This document shows, one piece after another, positions 14,196-21,669 of a stretch of 33,134 nucleotides of DNA (positions are counted from its first letter, which is position 1; each line of letters opens with the position of its first letter). Under the pieces are notes generated by a model. That model was not told the DNA's origin, made no database searches, and was given only the letters and a program-made list of their open reading frames with translations. Source of the DNA: Paludibacteraceae bacterium (GTDB taxonomy: Bacteria; Bacteroidota; Bacteroidia; Bacteroidales; Paludibacteraceae); contig JAKSNF010000024.1 in assembly GCA_024400115.1 (NCBI GenBank), forward strand, positions 1 to 33,134, given 5' to 3'. The translations under genes were made by a program, and so were the position numbers.

Positions 14196-14434
14196 TAGTC
14201 AAGAATTGATTTGGTTACACGGTTATTATGTAATTGGCTCCATGTCAAGTTACGCAATATGCGTTTGCGATGACGCAAGTACCGGTAACTTTGTCTATTG
14301 AAAATATAGGGATGACCGGCAATGTTAGCCACAATATAAAAATTGTTCTTGCGACCTTTATTGAGGCGGTCACATTTCTTAAAAGCTCTTTTGAATTGCC
14401 AATAGAGCAATAGATTTTGAAAAAACTTTACCAT
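14195..14434 (-). CDS. Small very basic protein, unknown function
   Basis: A 79-residue protein with many lysines and arginines (FKRAFKKCDRLNKGRKNNFY; RYLRHRKRILRNL). It has an amphipathic N-terminal stretch (VKFFQNLLLYWQF). It overlaps the terminase gene by 7 bp at its start and touches the gp36-like gene at its end, so it belongs to the operon. It may bind DNA or RNA by charge; no family recognised. Confidence 0.6.
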   Translation of the reverse strand: MVKFFQNLLLYWQFKRAFKKCDRLNKGRKNNFYIVANIAGHPYIFNRQSYRYLRHRKRILRNLTWSQLHNNRVTKSILD

Positions 14435-15969
14435 GAGTATCTATTATTTGTTGTTGTACCTATTACCGGTTCAAATGCTTCAACGCGTGTCTTTTGTTGT
14501 AGTTTGTAGATGGCACCCTCATCTGCATCAGGTCCATCATCGTGTCCGGACATTCCCTTTTCAAAAGCAAGGGTCTGTTCAAGCCCAGCTTGCATATCAG
14601 GGTCGTTTTGTTCTGCAAGGTTATAGAACACAAAACCACGCTCCCATAATGGGCTGATTGCTTCAACACGTTGGAACTTATCCGGCTTTTTCCGTTTATC
14701 ACCGACTATGGGCAGTTGATACCCGCGCTGTTCTCCCTCACGCCGGAACTCATCAAGGATGATATCTTGCATAAAGTTAGCTTCCATATAGAAGGAACAC
14801 ACCGCGTTTGCCTGTTGGATATGCTCATATAGATCATACACCCAGCGCACCATTTCCACAACGGTTGTTTGCCGGCAGAAAGCTTTAATGTGGTGTAACT
14901 CCCCATTTTTGGTTTTGCCCCATAGTTTAGCTGCTTTGTAGTCGTTTTTAGTGGTTGGCTTAAAGGATGGGTCTATGTAAAGAACCAACTGTGCATATTC
15001 GCGCAATGCGGGTAAGCGCTTCCATCGGATCCAGTCGTTACGGAAAACGGCACCCTCTGTTATAGGGTTATTCATGTATTCCTTTTGGAAAGCGCGATAT
15101 CCCATAAACTCTGCTTTGCTCTGAATTTTATCCGGCTTCCAGAACTCCGGCCATGATGGTTTGCCGTTCTTGTCATAGACATTGACCGTGCTAACAAACA
15201 CGCCTTTTGTTTTGGCTATGTTAGCCAGAACACTACATTTGTTGATTAGGTTGCCCACCATAATAAAACGCCCACCTTGTGCGCCAAAAGTACCAAATAG
15301 GGCTTCCTTAACCCAATCTGTTATTTTGTTTACGCGTGCATCATTATTGCATAACTCATCATCGTCTAAGTCATCAATAACAATGTAGTCAGGGCGGTTG
15401 TTCCTGTGACGCAAGCCACGTGGGGACTGACCACGACCAAGAGCAAAAAAGGCACAGTCATCTTGGGTGACAAATTTACCCTCTTGCCAGTCACCGGAAT
15501 TTACTTGTGGTCCAAAGTCGTTAATGTACCGTTGGTTGTATTGAAGTTCTGCTTGGATATCGCCCAAAAGAGTTTTGGCGTTATCCTCACTTTTACCAAC
15601 CAAAACCATCACATCAATTTCGCGCTGTTTCTGACATTTGAGCCACATAGGCACAAATACATCCATGTGCGTTGATTTAGCATGACCACGCGCCCATTTG
15701 AACACGGCACGCAAATCCCGATTGTGCAGAATCTTATGCGCTGCTTCAATGTGGAACTTTGCCGATGGTATGATAAGACCTGTTTCTTTGTTCTGGCAGT
15801 AGTGAGGAAAATAGTATTGCACAAAGAAAGCGTAATCCTTGCGAACGCGCTCAATGCGTTTGAGGCGTTCTTGCTCAGTCTCAACCGCTGCTATACCCGT
15901 CATGCTTTGAATGAGGGCGCAATGTTCACGCCATTGCCGGAGAGCTTCTTTTTGTGAAACACTTGCCAT
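14428..15969 (-). CDS. Terminase large subunit
   Basis: A 513-residue DNA-packaging motor. The ATPase part has an unusual Walker A (WARGHAKST, 92-100), as is common in terminases, and Walker B YIVIDDLDDDE with D199/D200. The C-terminal RNase H-like nuclease has VLYIDPSF (first acid), SFYMEANFM (second) and DGPDADEGAI (third). Mu-like phages package by headful, cutting host DNA outside the ends. The gene follows the small-subunit gene with a 1-bp gap and overlaps the next gene. Confidence 0.92.
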   Translation of the reverse strand: MASVSQKEALRQWREHCALIQSMTGIAAVETEQERLKRIERVRKDYAFFVQYYFPHYCQNKETGLIIPSAKFHIEAAHKILHNRDLRAVFKWARGHAKSTHMDVFVPMWLKCQKQREIDVMVLVGKSEDNAKTLLGDIQAELQYNQRYINDFGPQVNSGDWQEGKFVTQDDCAFFALGRGQSPRGLRHRNNRPDYIVIDDLDDDELCNNDARVNKITDWVKEALFGTFGAQGGRFIMVGNLINKCSVLANIAKTKGVFVSTVNVYDKNGKPSWPEFWKPDKIQSKAEFMGYRAFQKEYMNNPITEGAVFRNDWIRWKRLPALREYAQLVLYIDPSFKPTTKNDYKAAKLWGKTKNGELHHIKAFCRQTTVVEMVRWVYDLYEHIQQANAVCSFYMEANFMQDIILDEFRREGEQRGYQLPIVGDKRKKPDKFQRVEAISPLWERGFVFYNLAEQNDPDMQAGLEQTLAFEKGMSGHDDGPDADEGAIYKLQQKTRVEAFEPVIGTTTNNRYSW

Positions 15970-15970
15970 A

Positions 15971-16435
15971 TTATTCTACAGTGCTCACGCTTGTATTACC
16001 AAGTTTTTCCCCAATAAAGGTATCTTGGTATTTGTTAATGACCTTGACCAGTTCCGGTGTAAGTTCAGAATCAACTTGCATACGTGAAACAAGCCACTTG
16101 TTAAATGCAGAGAACACCTCAATAATAGTGATGATGTTAGTCTGTTTGTCGAGTTTTTCAACGGCATTAACCGCTTTACACATTTCATCGGCGGTCCATT
16201 GGCCGCTTTGTAGTTTGTCATCAATCTGCTGGAGCATCTTGGTGACTAACTCTTTTCTTGAAACGGTGTTGGCTGCACGCAAGGTGTCCCATTTACCGTC
16301 TTTGATCCAGGAACAAATTGTGTTTCTGGAAACGCCCACTTTATCAGCGATATCCTTTTGCGTAAGTCCTTGCATAAAGTACATACGCGCCAGTTCTTGC
16401 CGTTGGGATTGTTCTAAAGATTTTTGTTTCGCCAT
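15971..16435 (-). CDS. HTH protein, probable small terminase
   Basis: ATG 16435 gives 154 residues (MAKQKSLEQSQRQELARMYF); the frame extends further but crosses the promoter region. Residues 10-50 form a clear HTH (GLTQKDIADKVGVSRNTICS), as in terminase small subunits that recognise phage DNA. A helical region follows (MLQQIDDKLQSGQWTADEMC) and a C-terminal helix. It is the first gene of the leftward head operon, next to the large subunit, the usual place for the small one. A transcription-factor role cannot be ruled out, given its position beside the late promoters. Confidence 0.75.
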   Translation of the reverse strand: MAKQKSLEQSQRQELARMYFMQGLTQKDIADKVGVSRNTICSWIKDGKWDTLRAANTVSRKELVTKMLQQIDDKLQSGQWTADEMCKAVNAVEKLDKQTNIITIIEVFSAFNKWLVSRMQVDSELTPELVKVINKYQDTFIGEKLGNTSVSTVE

Positions 16436-16471
16436 AATGTAAAAGAGGCACTTGTTATGCCTAACCGGCTG

Positions 16472-16506
16472 CAAAATTACTACATTATATCCGAATAGAA
16501 AAGAAA
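16472..16506 (-). promoter_or_regulatory. Leftward late promoter
   Basis: The minus strand carries TAATTTTG (16479-16472), a -7 box by consensus. Upstream only TTTC (16501-16498) or TTTC (16506-16503) is found instead of TTTG, so the -33 box is weak. A palindrome (16509-16524) lies right next to it, as for an activated promoter. It would drive the head operon. Confidence 0.6.
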
Positions 16507-16508
16507 CC

Positions 16509-16545
16509 GTCCAAGCGTTAGACAGAAGTGTCCAAGGGTTAGACA
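16509..16545. promoter_or_regulatory. Paired palindromic operator between the late promoters
   Basis: GTCCAAGCGTTAGACA (16509-16524) and GTCCAAGGGTTAGACA (16530-16545) are 21 bp apart, two helical turns. Each is an imperfect palindrome, GTCyAAnnnTTrGAC, so a dimer could bind it. One copy abuts the leftward -33 region, the other ends 5 bp before the rightward -33 box (16551). Confidence 0.7.
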
Positions 16546-16550
16546 CTTTC

Positions 16551-16581
16551 TTTGGTATATGATAAAATATGTATAATTTTG
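16551..16581 (+). promoter_or_regulatory. Rightward late promoter
   Basis: TTTG (16551-16554), a 19-bp spacer and TAATTTTG (16574-16581) match the full Bacteroidales consensus. The first gene (protease) starts 46 bp downstream. It should drive the capsid, tail and lysis operon. Confidence 0.75.
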
Positions 16582-16627
16582 CACCGAAAATCAAATTTAA
16601 CCAACAATTAAACACCGTTTTAACAAC

Positions 16628-17581
16628 ATGGCAAAAGAAGTTGTAATCAGTAATTCGCGTTTGAACTCTTATGGATTTAGAGTTTTGACGGAAGGCATTG
16701 ACACAACCCAATATGCGCGCAATCCTATATTATTGTGGATGCACAACAGACCATTCCGCGGAACCACGGATGAAGTGCTCCCATTAGGAAAAATGGAGAA
16801 CTTGCGCATTGATGGTGATAATCTGATTGGTACACCTGTCTTTGACGAAAAAGATGAGTTTGCCCAAAAGATTAAAGCCAAATGGGAGAGTGGCATTTTG
16901 AAAATGGTAAGTGCCGGTTTACAAGTTATTGAGCAAAGTGATGATCCGTCACTTTTGGTTCAAGGACAGCGCCGCGCAACAGTTACCAAGTGTAAACTTT
17001 TAGAAGTCAGTATCGTTGACATCGGGTCTAATGATGACGCGCTGGCACTCTATCATGGTGATAAGGTCATCAAGTTAGATGCAGGCTCGGATCAGGAACT
17101 CGACTTTTTGAAACTTAATAAACAATCAAAACAAAAACCGCAAATGAAAGAAATTGCATTGAAACTCGGCTTGCCTGAATCGGCTACCGAGGCGGAGATC
17201 GTAGCAGCTATTGTTGCACTCCAAAACAAAGCTGATGAAGCTGTAAAACTCCAAAAGGAGAGTGAAAAACTGTCTAACCAGGCAATCGAGGCCGCCGTTG
17301 ATGAAGCCGTTAAGCTTCGCAAGATTACCGCTGACAAGAAAGAGCATTTTGTTTCTCTTGGTAAACAAGTTGGCATCGCAACCTTGACAACGACTTTGGC
17401 ATCTATGCAAACGGCAACCCGTCCATCTGATGTTATCAGTCCAGAGAATCCCGGTGCAGGCGAGTACAAGAAACTGAGTGAAGTACCTACTGACAAACTG
17501 GAGCAACTCCGCAAGGAGAACTTCGACCAGTACGTTAAGTTGTACAAAGCTGAGTATGGTTTTGAGCCAGCAAAAGACTAA
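16628..17581 (+). CDS. Prohead protease with C-terminal scaffold
   Basis: A 317-residue protein. The first 150 residues have the features of the HK97-type S78 prohead protease: a strand NPILLWMHN with the likely catalytic H39, MVSAGLQV with the likely nucleophile S95, and LLEVSIVDIGSNDDAL. The C-terminal half is a long, charged coiled coil (residues 170-260, with KADEAVKLQKESEKLSNQAI), as in protease-scaffold fusions such as Mu gpI. It would line the procapsid, be processed and leave. It is the first gene of the rightward late operon, just before the capsid gene. Confidence 0.85.
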   Translation: MAKEVVISNSRLNSYGFRVLTEGIDTTQYARNPILLWMHNRPFRGTTDEVLPLGKMENLRIDGDNLIGTPVFDEKDEFAQKIKAKWESGILKMVSAGLQVIEQSDDPSLLVQGQRRATVTKCKLLEVSIVDIGSNDDALALYHGDKVIKLDAGSDQELDFLKLNKQSKQKPQMKEIALKLGLPESATEAEIVAAIVALQNKADEAVKLQKESEKLSNQAIEAAVDEAVKLRKITADKKEHFVSLGKQVGIATLTTTLASMQTATRPSDVISPENPGAGEYKKLSEVPTDKLEQLRKENFDQYVKLYKAEYGFEPAKD

Positions 17582-17620
17582 TCAACCATTTTTTTAACAA
17601 ACATTTTTAATTCAAACAAC

Positions 17621-18955
17621 ATGAAAAAGATCTTTTTTCTTTTGATGGCAGTCATTTTGAACTGCTTTGTAGGCGGAACTATTACCGCCGCAGTGGGCTT
17701 TAGCCCTGTAGTTGGTGCGGTTGCTGCTAATGCTATTGCAGCCGTCAGTCCCCTTATCGCCCCGCAAGGTGGCGCTTTGCGTGCCGGTCTTTATGCTGAG
17801 ATTTGGACCGGTGAAACCATTAAGGCTTTCCGCAATAGTTTAGAAAGCATTGGATGGCTCAGCAAGATTCGTAGTTTTGATAGCCAAGTTGCCAAAAACA
17901 ACACAATTAACTTTGTTGACCTTGGCGGTGATCCTACAGTTTTAGTAAACAATAACACTTATCCCCTTGGTGTAGAAACATTGGATGATGCAAACAAAGC
18001 TATTGGACTTGATAAATACCAAACGAAAGCTACCAAAGTTACCGATGATGAGGCACGTGGTTTGAGTTATGACAAAATAGGTTCTGTCATTGAGCGCCAT
18101 CGTGAAAGCGTTGACGAAAAGAAGATTGCCCGTGCATTGCACGCTTTGGCTCCCGCTTCTAACGGCTCAAAGACCCCTGTTATTCTCACCTCTGGTTCCG
18201 TATATGGAACGCGTAAGCGTATCACCGTTGATGATGTCATTGCACTCAAAGAGCAATTTGACTTGATGAAGGTACCCGTACAAGGTCGTGTCCTTGTTTT
18301 GTGTCCGGAGCATGTCAATGATCTGTTAGTGCAAGATAAGACTTTTGCGCAACGCTACAATAACACCACAACCGGTAAGATTGCGGATATGTACGGATTT
18401 GAGATTTACGAGTATGTGGATGCACCTATTTACAACACGTCCACGAAAACAAAGAAAAACTTTGGTGCAGCTCCAGCCGCTACTGATGGTAATGCTTCCG
18501 TTGCTTTCTATGCACCGCGCATGATGAAGGCAACCGGTGAGACGAAGGCTTATATTGATGAGCCGGACACTCAGAACCAAGAATGGCGCTACAACCTCCG
18601 TCACTATTTCATCTGCTTGCCGCTTAAGAATGAGGCTATCGGTGCAATCGTTAGTGATGTGGCTTCCGGTCAAGCTCCAACCTTTACCGGTGGTGATACC
18701 AATGTTACACTTAAAGCAACGGCTACTGCAAAGCAACGCACCTATGCAACCAGTAATGGTGCAGGTGTAACGGCTCAAACAGATGCTGATTGGTTGACGG
18801 TAGCCGCAAGTGGTAATGTCGTAACCTTTACCCCGCAGGCATACGCCCACGCAGACGAAGGAGACAATCCTCGTACCGCAACAGTCGTTGTTTGCATTGA
18901 AGGAACGGAAGTTACTAAGAATGTAACCGTTTCGCAGCCCATGGCCGAAGCGTGA
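17621..18955 (+). CDS. Major capsid protein with signal-like N-terminus and BACON-like C-terminal domain
   Basis: A 444-residue protein in the position of the major capsid, after the protease. Residues 4-25 are hydrophobic (FFLLMAVILNCFVGGTITAA) and look like a signal sequence or membrane anchor, odd for a capsid; the prohead protease may remove it. The core (about 50-350) has the pattern of Mu-like capsids, with LRAGLYAEIWTGE, a helical spine (IALKEQFDLMKVP) and RGLSYDKIGSVIERHRESVD. The last 85 residues form an Ig-like domain with BACON features: TDADWLTVAASGN, NPRTATVVV and NVTVSQ. Such domains on capsids may hold mucus or carbohydrates. Assignments are by motif; the capsid role itself is firm from context. 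Confidence 0.8.
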   Translation: MKKIFFLLMAVILNCFVGGTITAAVGFSPVVGAVAANAIAAVSPLIAPQGGALRAGLYAEIWTGETIKAFRNSLESIGWLSKIRSFDSQVAKNNTINFVDLGGDPTVLVNNNTYPLGVETLDDANKAIGLDKYQTKATKVTDDEARGLSYDKIGSVIERHRESVDEKKIARALHALAPASNGSKTPVILTSGSVYGTRKRITVDDVIALKEQFDLMKVPVQGRVLVLCPEHVNDLLVQDKTFAQRYNNTTTGKIADMYGFEIYEYVDAPIYNTSTKTKKNFGAAPAATDGNASVAFYAPRMMKATGETKAYIDEPDTQNQEWRYNLRHYFICLPLKNEAIGAIVSDVASGQAPTFTGGDTNVTLKATATAKQRTYATSNGAGVTAQTDADWLTVAASGNVVTFTPQAYAHADEGDNPRTATVVVCIEGTEVTKNVTVSQPMAEA

Positions 18956-18967
18956 TAATTTGAAGTT

Positions 18968-19153
18968 ATGAGAACCTCAAAGAATCAAGTTAATCCAGTA
19001 TTCAGCGAGAAGGCCAAGTGCCTTTTCGTTGAATACCCTAACATCCGCAAGGTGTATTTCACAACGGACAAAATGGCGTTCTTTGATGAGCGCGAAGCCC
19101 GAAGCCATGCGGATTCATTGAAAGACAAATCAATAACAACCATTCAAAAATAA
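18968..19153 (+). CDS. Small protein after the capsid gene, unknown function
   Basis: A 61-residue basic protein starting MRTSKNQVNPVFSEKAKCLF, with VYFTTDKMAFFDEREARSHA later. It follows the capsid gene by 12 bp and precedes the sheath gene by 4 bp. The size and position would suit a head decoration or connector piece, but nothing in the sequence proves this. Confidence 0.65.
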   Translation: MRTSKNQVNPVFSEKAKCLFVEYPNIRKVYFTTDKMAFFDEREARSHADSLKDKSITTIQK

Positions 19154-19157
19154 GAAT

Positions 19158-20369
19158 ATGTTACCGAGAGTAAAAATTGACTTTCGCAATGGCGCATTAG
19201 GAAGCATAACCCCCAGCGCGGATTGTGTTGCCGGTTTGATTGCAACAGCAACAGCCGTTTCCACGACCTTTGTGTTAGGGCACGCCTACATCCTGTACAA
19301 ACTGGATGACCTTGCAAGCCTTGGCGTCACTGCTGAGAATAACGCTTGTCTGTATAACGCAGTGCAACAGTTTTACGATGAAGCGGGTGATGGTGCAGAA
19401 CTTTGGATTATGGGCGCGCCCAATACGGTCAAACCGTCCGAAATTCTGGATAAGGACAACGCTACTTTTACGTATGCCAAGAACCTCATCCAACTTGCCA
19501 ACGGTCGAATTCGTATGATGACGGTTGCTTATGCGCCAGCAAGCGGATATGAGCCGACCATTACCGACGGCCTTGATAGCGATGTTTGGACTGCTGCATT
19601 AAAGGCACAGGCATTGGCAGAATGGGCAACTAATTCACTGTTCGCCCCCTTGTTTGTTGTCATTGCCGGTCGCAGTTACAGTAACGACAACATCACGAAT
19701 CTCAAAGACCTCACAACGCTTGAATATAACCGCGTGGGCATTCTGATAGGTGATGTAACCAGTGGCAGCGATGGCGCAGCCGTTGGTTTGCTTTTGGGCA
19801 AAATTGCGGCGTGCCCGGTTCAACGCCATATCGGGCGTGTAAAGGACGGCGCATTAAAAATCCTGAATGCCTATATCGACGACAAAGATCCGAGCGTTGC
19901 CAATGTAGAAACCATCTTTAACAAGGGATATATCACATTCCGGACTTTCACCGGCAAAAGTGGATATTTCTTTGCAGACGATTGCTTAGCAACCGAAGTT
20001 ATCGACGATTTCCGAAGCATTGCACGCCGCAGAACCATTGATAAAGCATATCGGATTGTATATGCTACGATGTTGGAGCATATAAATGATGAATTGCCCA
20101 TTACAGAAAGTGGCACACCAGTAGCTGCAATGGTCAAAAGTTGGGAGGCTGACGTCCAAACGAATGTTGTAAACCAAATGACATCACAGGGAGAGTTGGG
20201 CAATGACCCGAACGATCCAAATGATTTGGGCGTTAAGGTTTTCATTGACCACACCCAAAACATTGTTTCCACTAATCGTTTGGAAATGACAGTGCAGGTT
20301 AAGCCTTTTGGCTATTCTAAGTATATTGATGTAGAACTTGGTTTTATAACCATATCAACGGAGGACTAA
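19158..20369 (+). CDS. Contractile tail sheath protein (DUF2586)
   Basis: A 403-residue protein with the sequence features of DUF2586 sheaths. It starts MLPRVKIDFRNGALGSITPS, has a hydrophobic strand DCVAGLIATATAVSTTFV, and a conserved turn YDEAGDGAELWIMGAPN. Other conserved parts are RIMTV-like strands and TEVIDDFRSIARRRTIDKAY near residue 290. The C-terminal part (VQVKPFGYSKYIDVELGF) supplies the strand that joins neighbouring subunits. It shows that the phage is a myovirus, as is Mu (gpL). The tube gene follows by 3 bp. Confidence 0.82.
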   Translation: MLPRVKIDFRNGALGSITPSADCVAGLIATATAVSTTFVLGHAYILYKLDDLASLGVTAENNACLYNAVQQFYDEAGDGAELWIMGAPNTVKPSEILDKDNATFTYAKNLIQLANGRIRMMTVAYAPASGYEPTITDGLDSDVWTAALKAQALAEWATNSLFAPLFVVIAGRSYSNDNITNLKDLTTLEYNRVGILIGDVTSGSDGAAVGLLLGKIAACPVQRHIGRVKDGALKILNAYIDDKDPSVANVETIFNKGYITFRTFTGKSGYFFADDCLATEVIDDFRSIARRRTIDKAYRIVYATMLEHINDELPITESGTPVAAMVKSWEADVQTNVVNQMTSQGELGNDPNDPNDLGVKVFIDHTQNIVSTNRLEMTVQVKPFGYSKYIDVELGFITISTED

Positions 20370-20372
20370 ACT

Positions 20373-20792
20373 ATGTTTATCAACGGAAGACAATATGAAT
20401 TTGCCGACATTTCCATCGTGTTAGGCGGAAGAATGCTTGAAGGCCTACGTGGCATCAAGTACACCCCGAAACAGGAAAAGGAATTGATGTACGGCAAGGG
20501 CAACAAACCGCGCAGCATCCAAAAAGGAAATATCTCTTATGATGGTGAGCTATCTATCGACCAAGGGGAATTAGAAACCCTACGGGCTTTCGCTTTGGCC
20601 AAATATGGAGATCGCAGCATTTTGAAACTCAGTTTGGATGCGGCTGTGTGCTACGGCGACCCGTCAAAAGGCGAAGTTCTTGTAACTGATATCCTGATTG
20701 GTATCCAGTTTACGGAAGAACCAAAAGAAATGAAACAGGGTGATAAGTTCATGGAGGTATCCCTCCCGTTCATCTACCTGGACCAAAAGTAA
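20373..20792 (+). CDS. Tail tube protein
   Basis: A 139-residue, beta-rich protein right after the sheath. It starts MFINGRQYEFADISIVLGGR, has GIKYTPKQEKELMYGKGNKP, then repeated strands (ISYDGELSID, VTDILIGIQFTEE, MEVSLPFIYLD). The pattern of a long loop followed by an alternating beta barrel is that of tail tube proteins of contractile phages (Mu gpM). The position between sheath and chaperones supports it. Confidence 0.8.
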   Translation: MFINGRQYEFADISIVLGGRMLEGLRGIKYTPKQEKELMYGKGNKPRSIQKGNISYDGELSIDQGELETLRAFALAKYGDRSILKLSLDAAVCYGDPSKGEVLVTDILIGIQFTEEPKEMKQGDKFMEVSLPFIYLDQK

Positions 20793-20845
20793 CAAACCAG
20801 TAGTGGCGTAGTATGCTATGCCCCTACATTAACCCTTTTACAACA

Positions 20846-21151
20846 ATGGATTTTACAAAAGAACAAATCAGCAAATGGAAAGCCGAATATGGCCAACTCT
20901 ACAAAATCACCGTTAAAGACGACGCAAACGGAAACAAAAGTTGTGTACTGAAACAACCCTCTCGCCAAATTTTAGGCGCAGCGTCCCAAGCCGGTAAGGA
21001 TAACCCCATTAAGTTTAATGAGGTCATTCTGAACAACTGCTGGTTAGGTGGTGATGAAGAAATCAAAACTAATGACATGCTCTTTATTAGTGCAAGTCAA
21101 AAGATTGGTGACATCATCGAAATCAAGGAGGCCGAACTGGAAAAGTTATAG
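20846..21151 (+). CDS. Tail assembly chaperone, short form (G-like)
   Basis: ATG 20846 gives 101 residues (MDFTKEQISKWKAEYGQLYK); the in-frame ATG at 20813 would add an unlikely leader. It is followed by LKQPSRQILGAASQAG and ends EIKEAELEKL. It lies between tube and tape measure, the constant site of the tail assembly chaperones. These are made in a short and a frameshifted long form that coat the tape measure during tail assembly. The last codons hold GGAAAAG; see the next entry. Confidence 0.75.
   Translation: MDFTKEQISKWKAEYGQLYKITVKDDANGNKSCVLKQPSRQILGAASQAGKDNPIKFNEVILNNCWLGGDEEIKTNDMLFISASQKIGDIIEIKEAELEKL
21139..21145 (+). other. -1 frameshift heptamer G-GAA-AAG
   Basis: In the short chaperone frame the heptamer reads G-GAA-AAG, two codons before the stop TAG (21149-21151). 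The pattern resembles G-GGA-AAG of the lambda gpG-gpT site. A -1 slip joins an open frame of 57 codons. Confidence 0.65.
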
Positions 21152-21318
21152 AGGCTGCCGAGGTTGAGAAAGGGGAGTTTGTGCGTAAAGTAAACGCAGA
21201 ATTGCGGTACTATATGCACATCCCCGATCCCGACAGCCTAAGTGACCAGGAATGGGCAATGCGTTTTAAGGAACTGGAATGGATTAGACAAAAAGAGGCG
21301 GAAGGAAACAAAGGTTAG
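21145..21318 (+). CDS. Tail assembly chaperone, frameshift extension (T-like)
   Basis: The -1 frame from 21145 to TAG 21318 encodes 57 residues (including FVRKVNAELRYYMHIPDPDS and MRFKELEWIRQKEAEGNKG). Upstream the frame has a stop at about 21109-21111 and no ATG, GTG or TTG before the overlap, so it cannot be started normally. A slip at the heptamer fuses it to the short chaperone, giving a long form of about 157 residues. Position, size and charge pattern match the T part of tail chaperones. It ends in a 4-bp tail-to-tail overlap with the leftward gene at 21315. Confidence 0.75.
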   Translation, partial: VIEAAEVEKGEFVRKVNAELRYYMHIPDPDSLSDQEWAMRFKELEWIRQKEAEGNKG

Positions 21319-21590
21319 TTCCACAATCCCCAACTGTTCAACGGGGAAGGATAAGACAACCAATGAAGGCCCGAACCGCGTTTGGATAATCTGCGGAGCC
21401 GACGCGCTTCGGCCTTTTGAATAGCCAACTGTTCCCTTTTAGAAGCAGCCTTAGCATCAAAATCCTTTCGGTATTCCGCATTCGTATAGTAACGATAAAC
21501 AATCCTGCAAAAAGCATAAACCACATAGAGGACAAAAAGAGCAGCCCCCAAACCAACGATGCTGAGCAATATGAGCAGAATCATTTTCAT
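21315..21590 (-). CDS. Leftward small membrane protein (moron)
   Basis: ATG 21590 gives 91 residues. Residues 3-27 are a membrane segment (LILLSIVGLGAALFVLYVVY), then a basic, helical part (RVYRYYTNAEYRKDF region and KAASKREQLAIQKAEARRLR), probably in the cytoplasm by the positive-inside rule. It lies on the opposite strand within the tail operon, between chaperone and tape measure, with its own promoter at 21595-21602. The -7 box is only 5 nt before the ATG, so the mRNA may be leaderless, or the second ATG at 21584 is used. A lysogen could express it. Superinfection exclusion or another lysogenic conversion is the natural guess; no family recognised. Confidence 0.6.
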   Translation of the reverse strand: MKMILLILLSIVGLGAALFVLYVVYAFCRIVYRYYTNAEYRKDFDAKAASKREQLAIQKAEARRLRRLSKRGSGLHWLSYPSPLNSWGLWN

Positions 21591-21594
21591 GCCG

Positions 21595-21602
21595 CAAAGG
21601 TA
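21595..21602 (-). promoter_or_regulatory. Promoter of the leftward membrane-protein gene
   Basis: The minus strand reads TACCTTTG, a perfect -7 box TAnnTTTG. The -33 region is T-rich without a clear TTTG. Its closeness to the ATG at 21590 suggests leaderless or nearly leaderless mRNA. Confidence 0.5.
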
Positions 21603-21669
21603 CAAAAAAAAATTGGAACATAAAAATAATTTGAATAAAAAGTGCATTTTTTAATCAAAATTTAACGGA

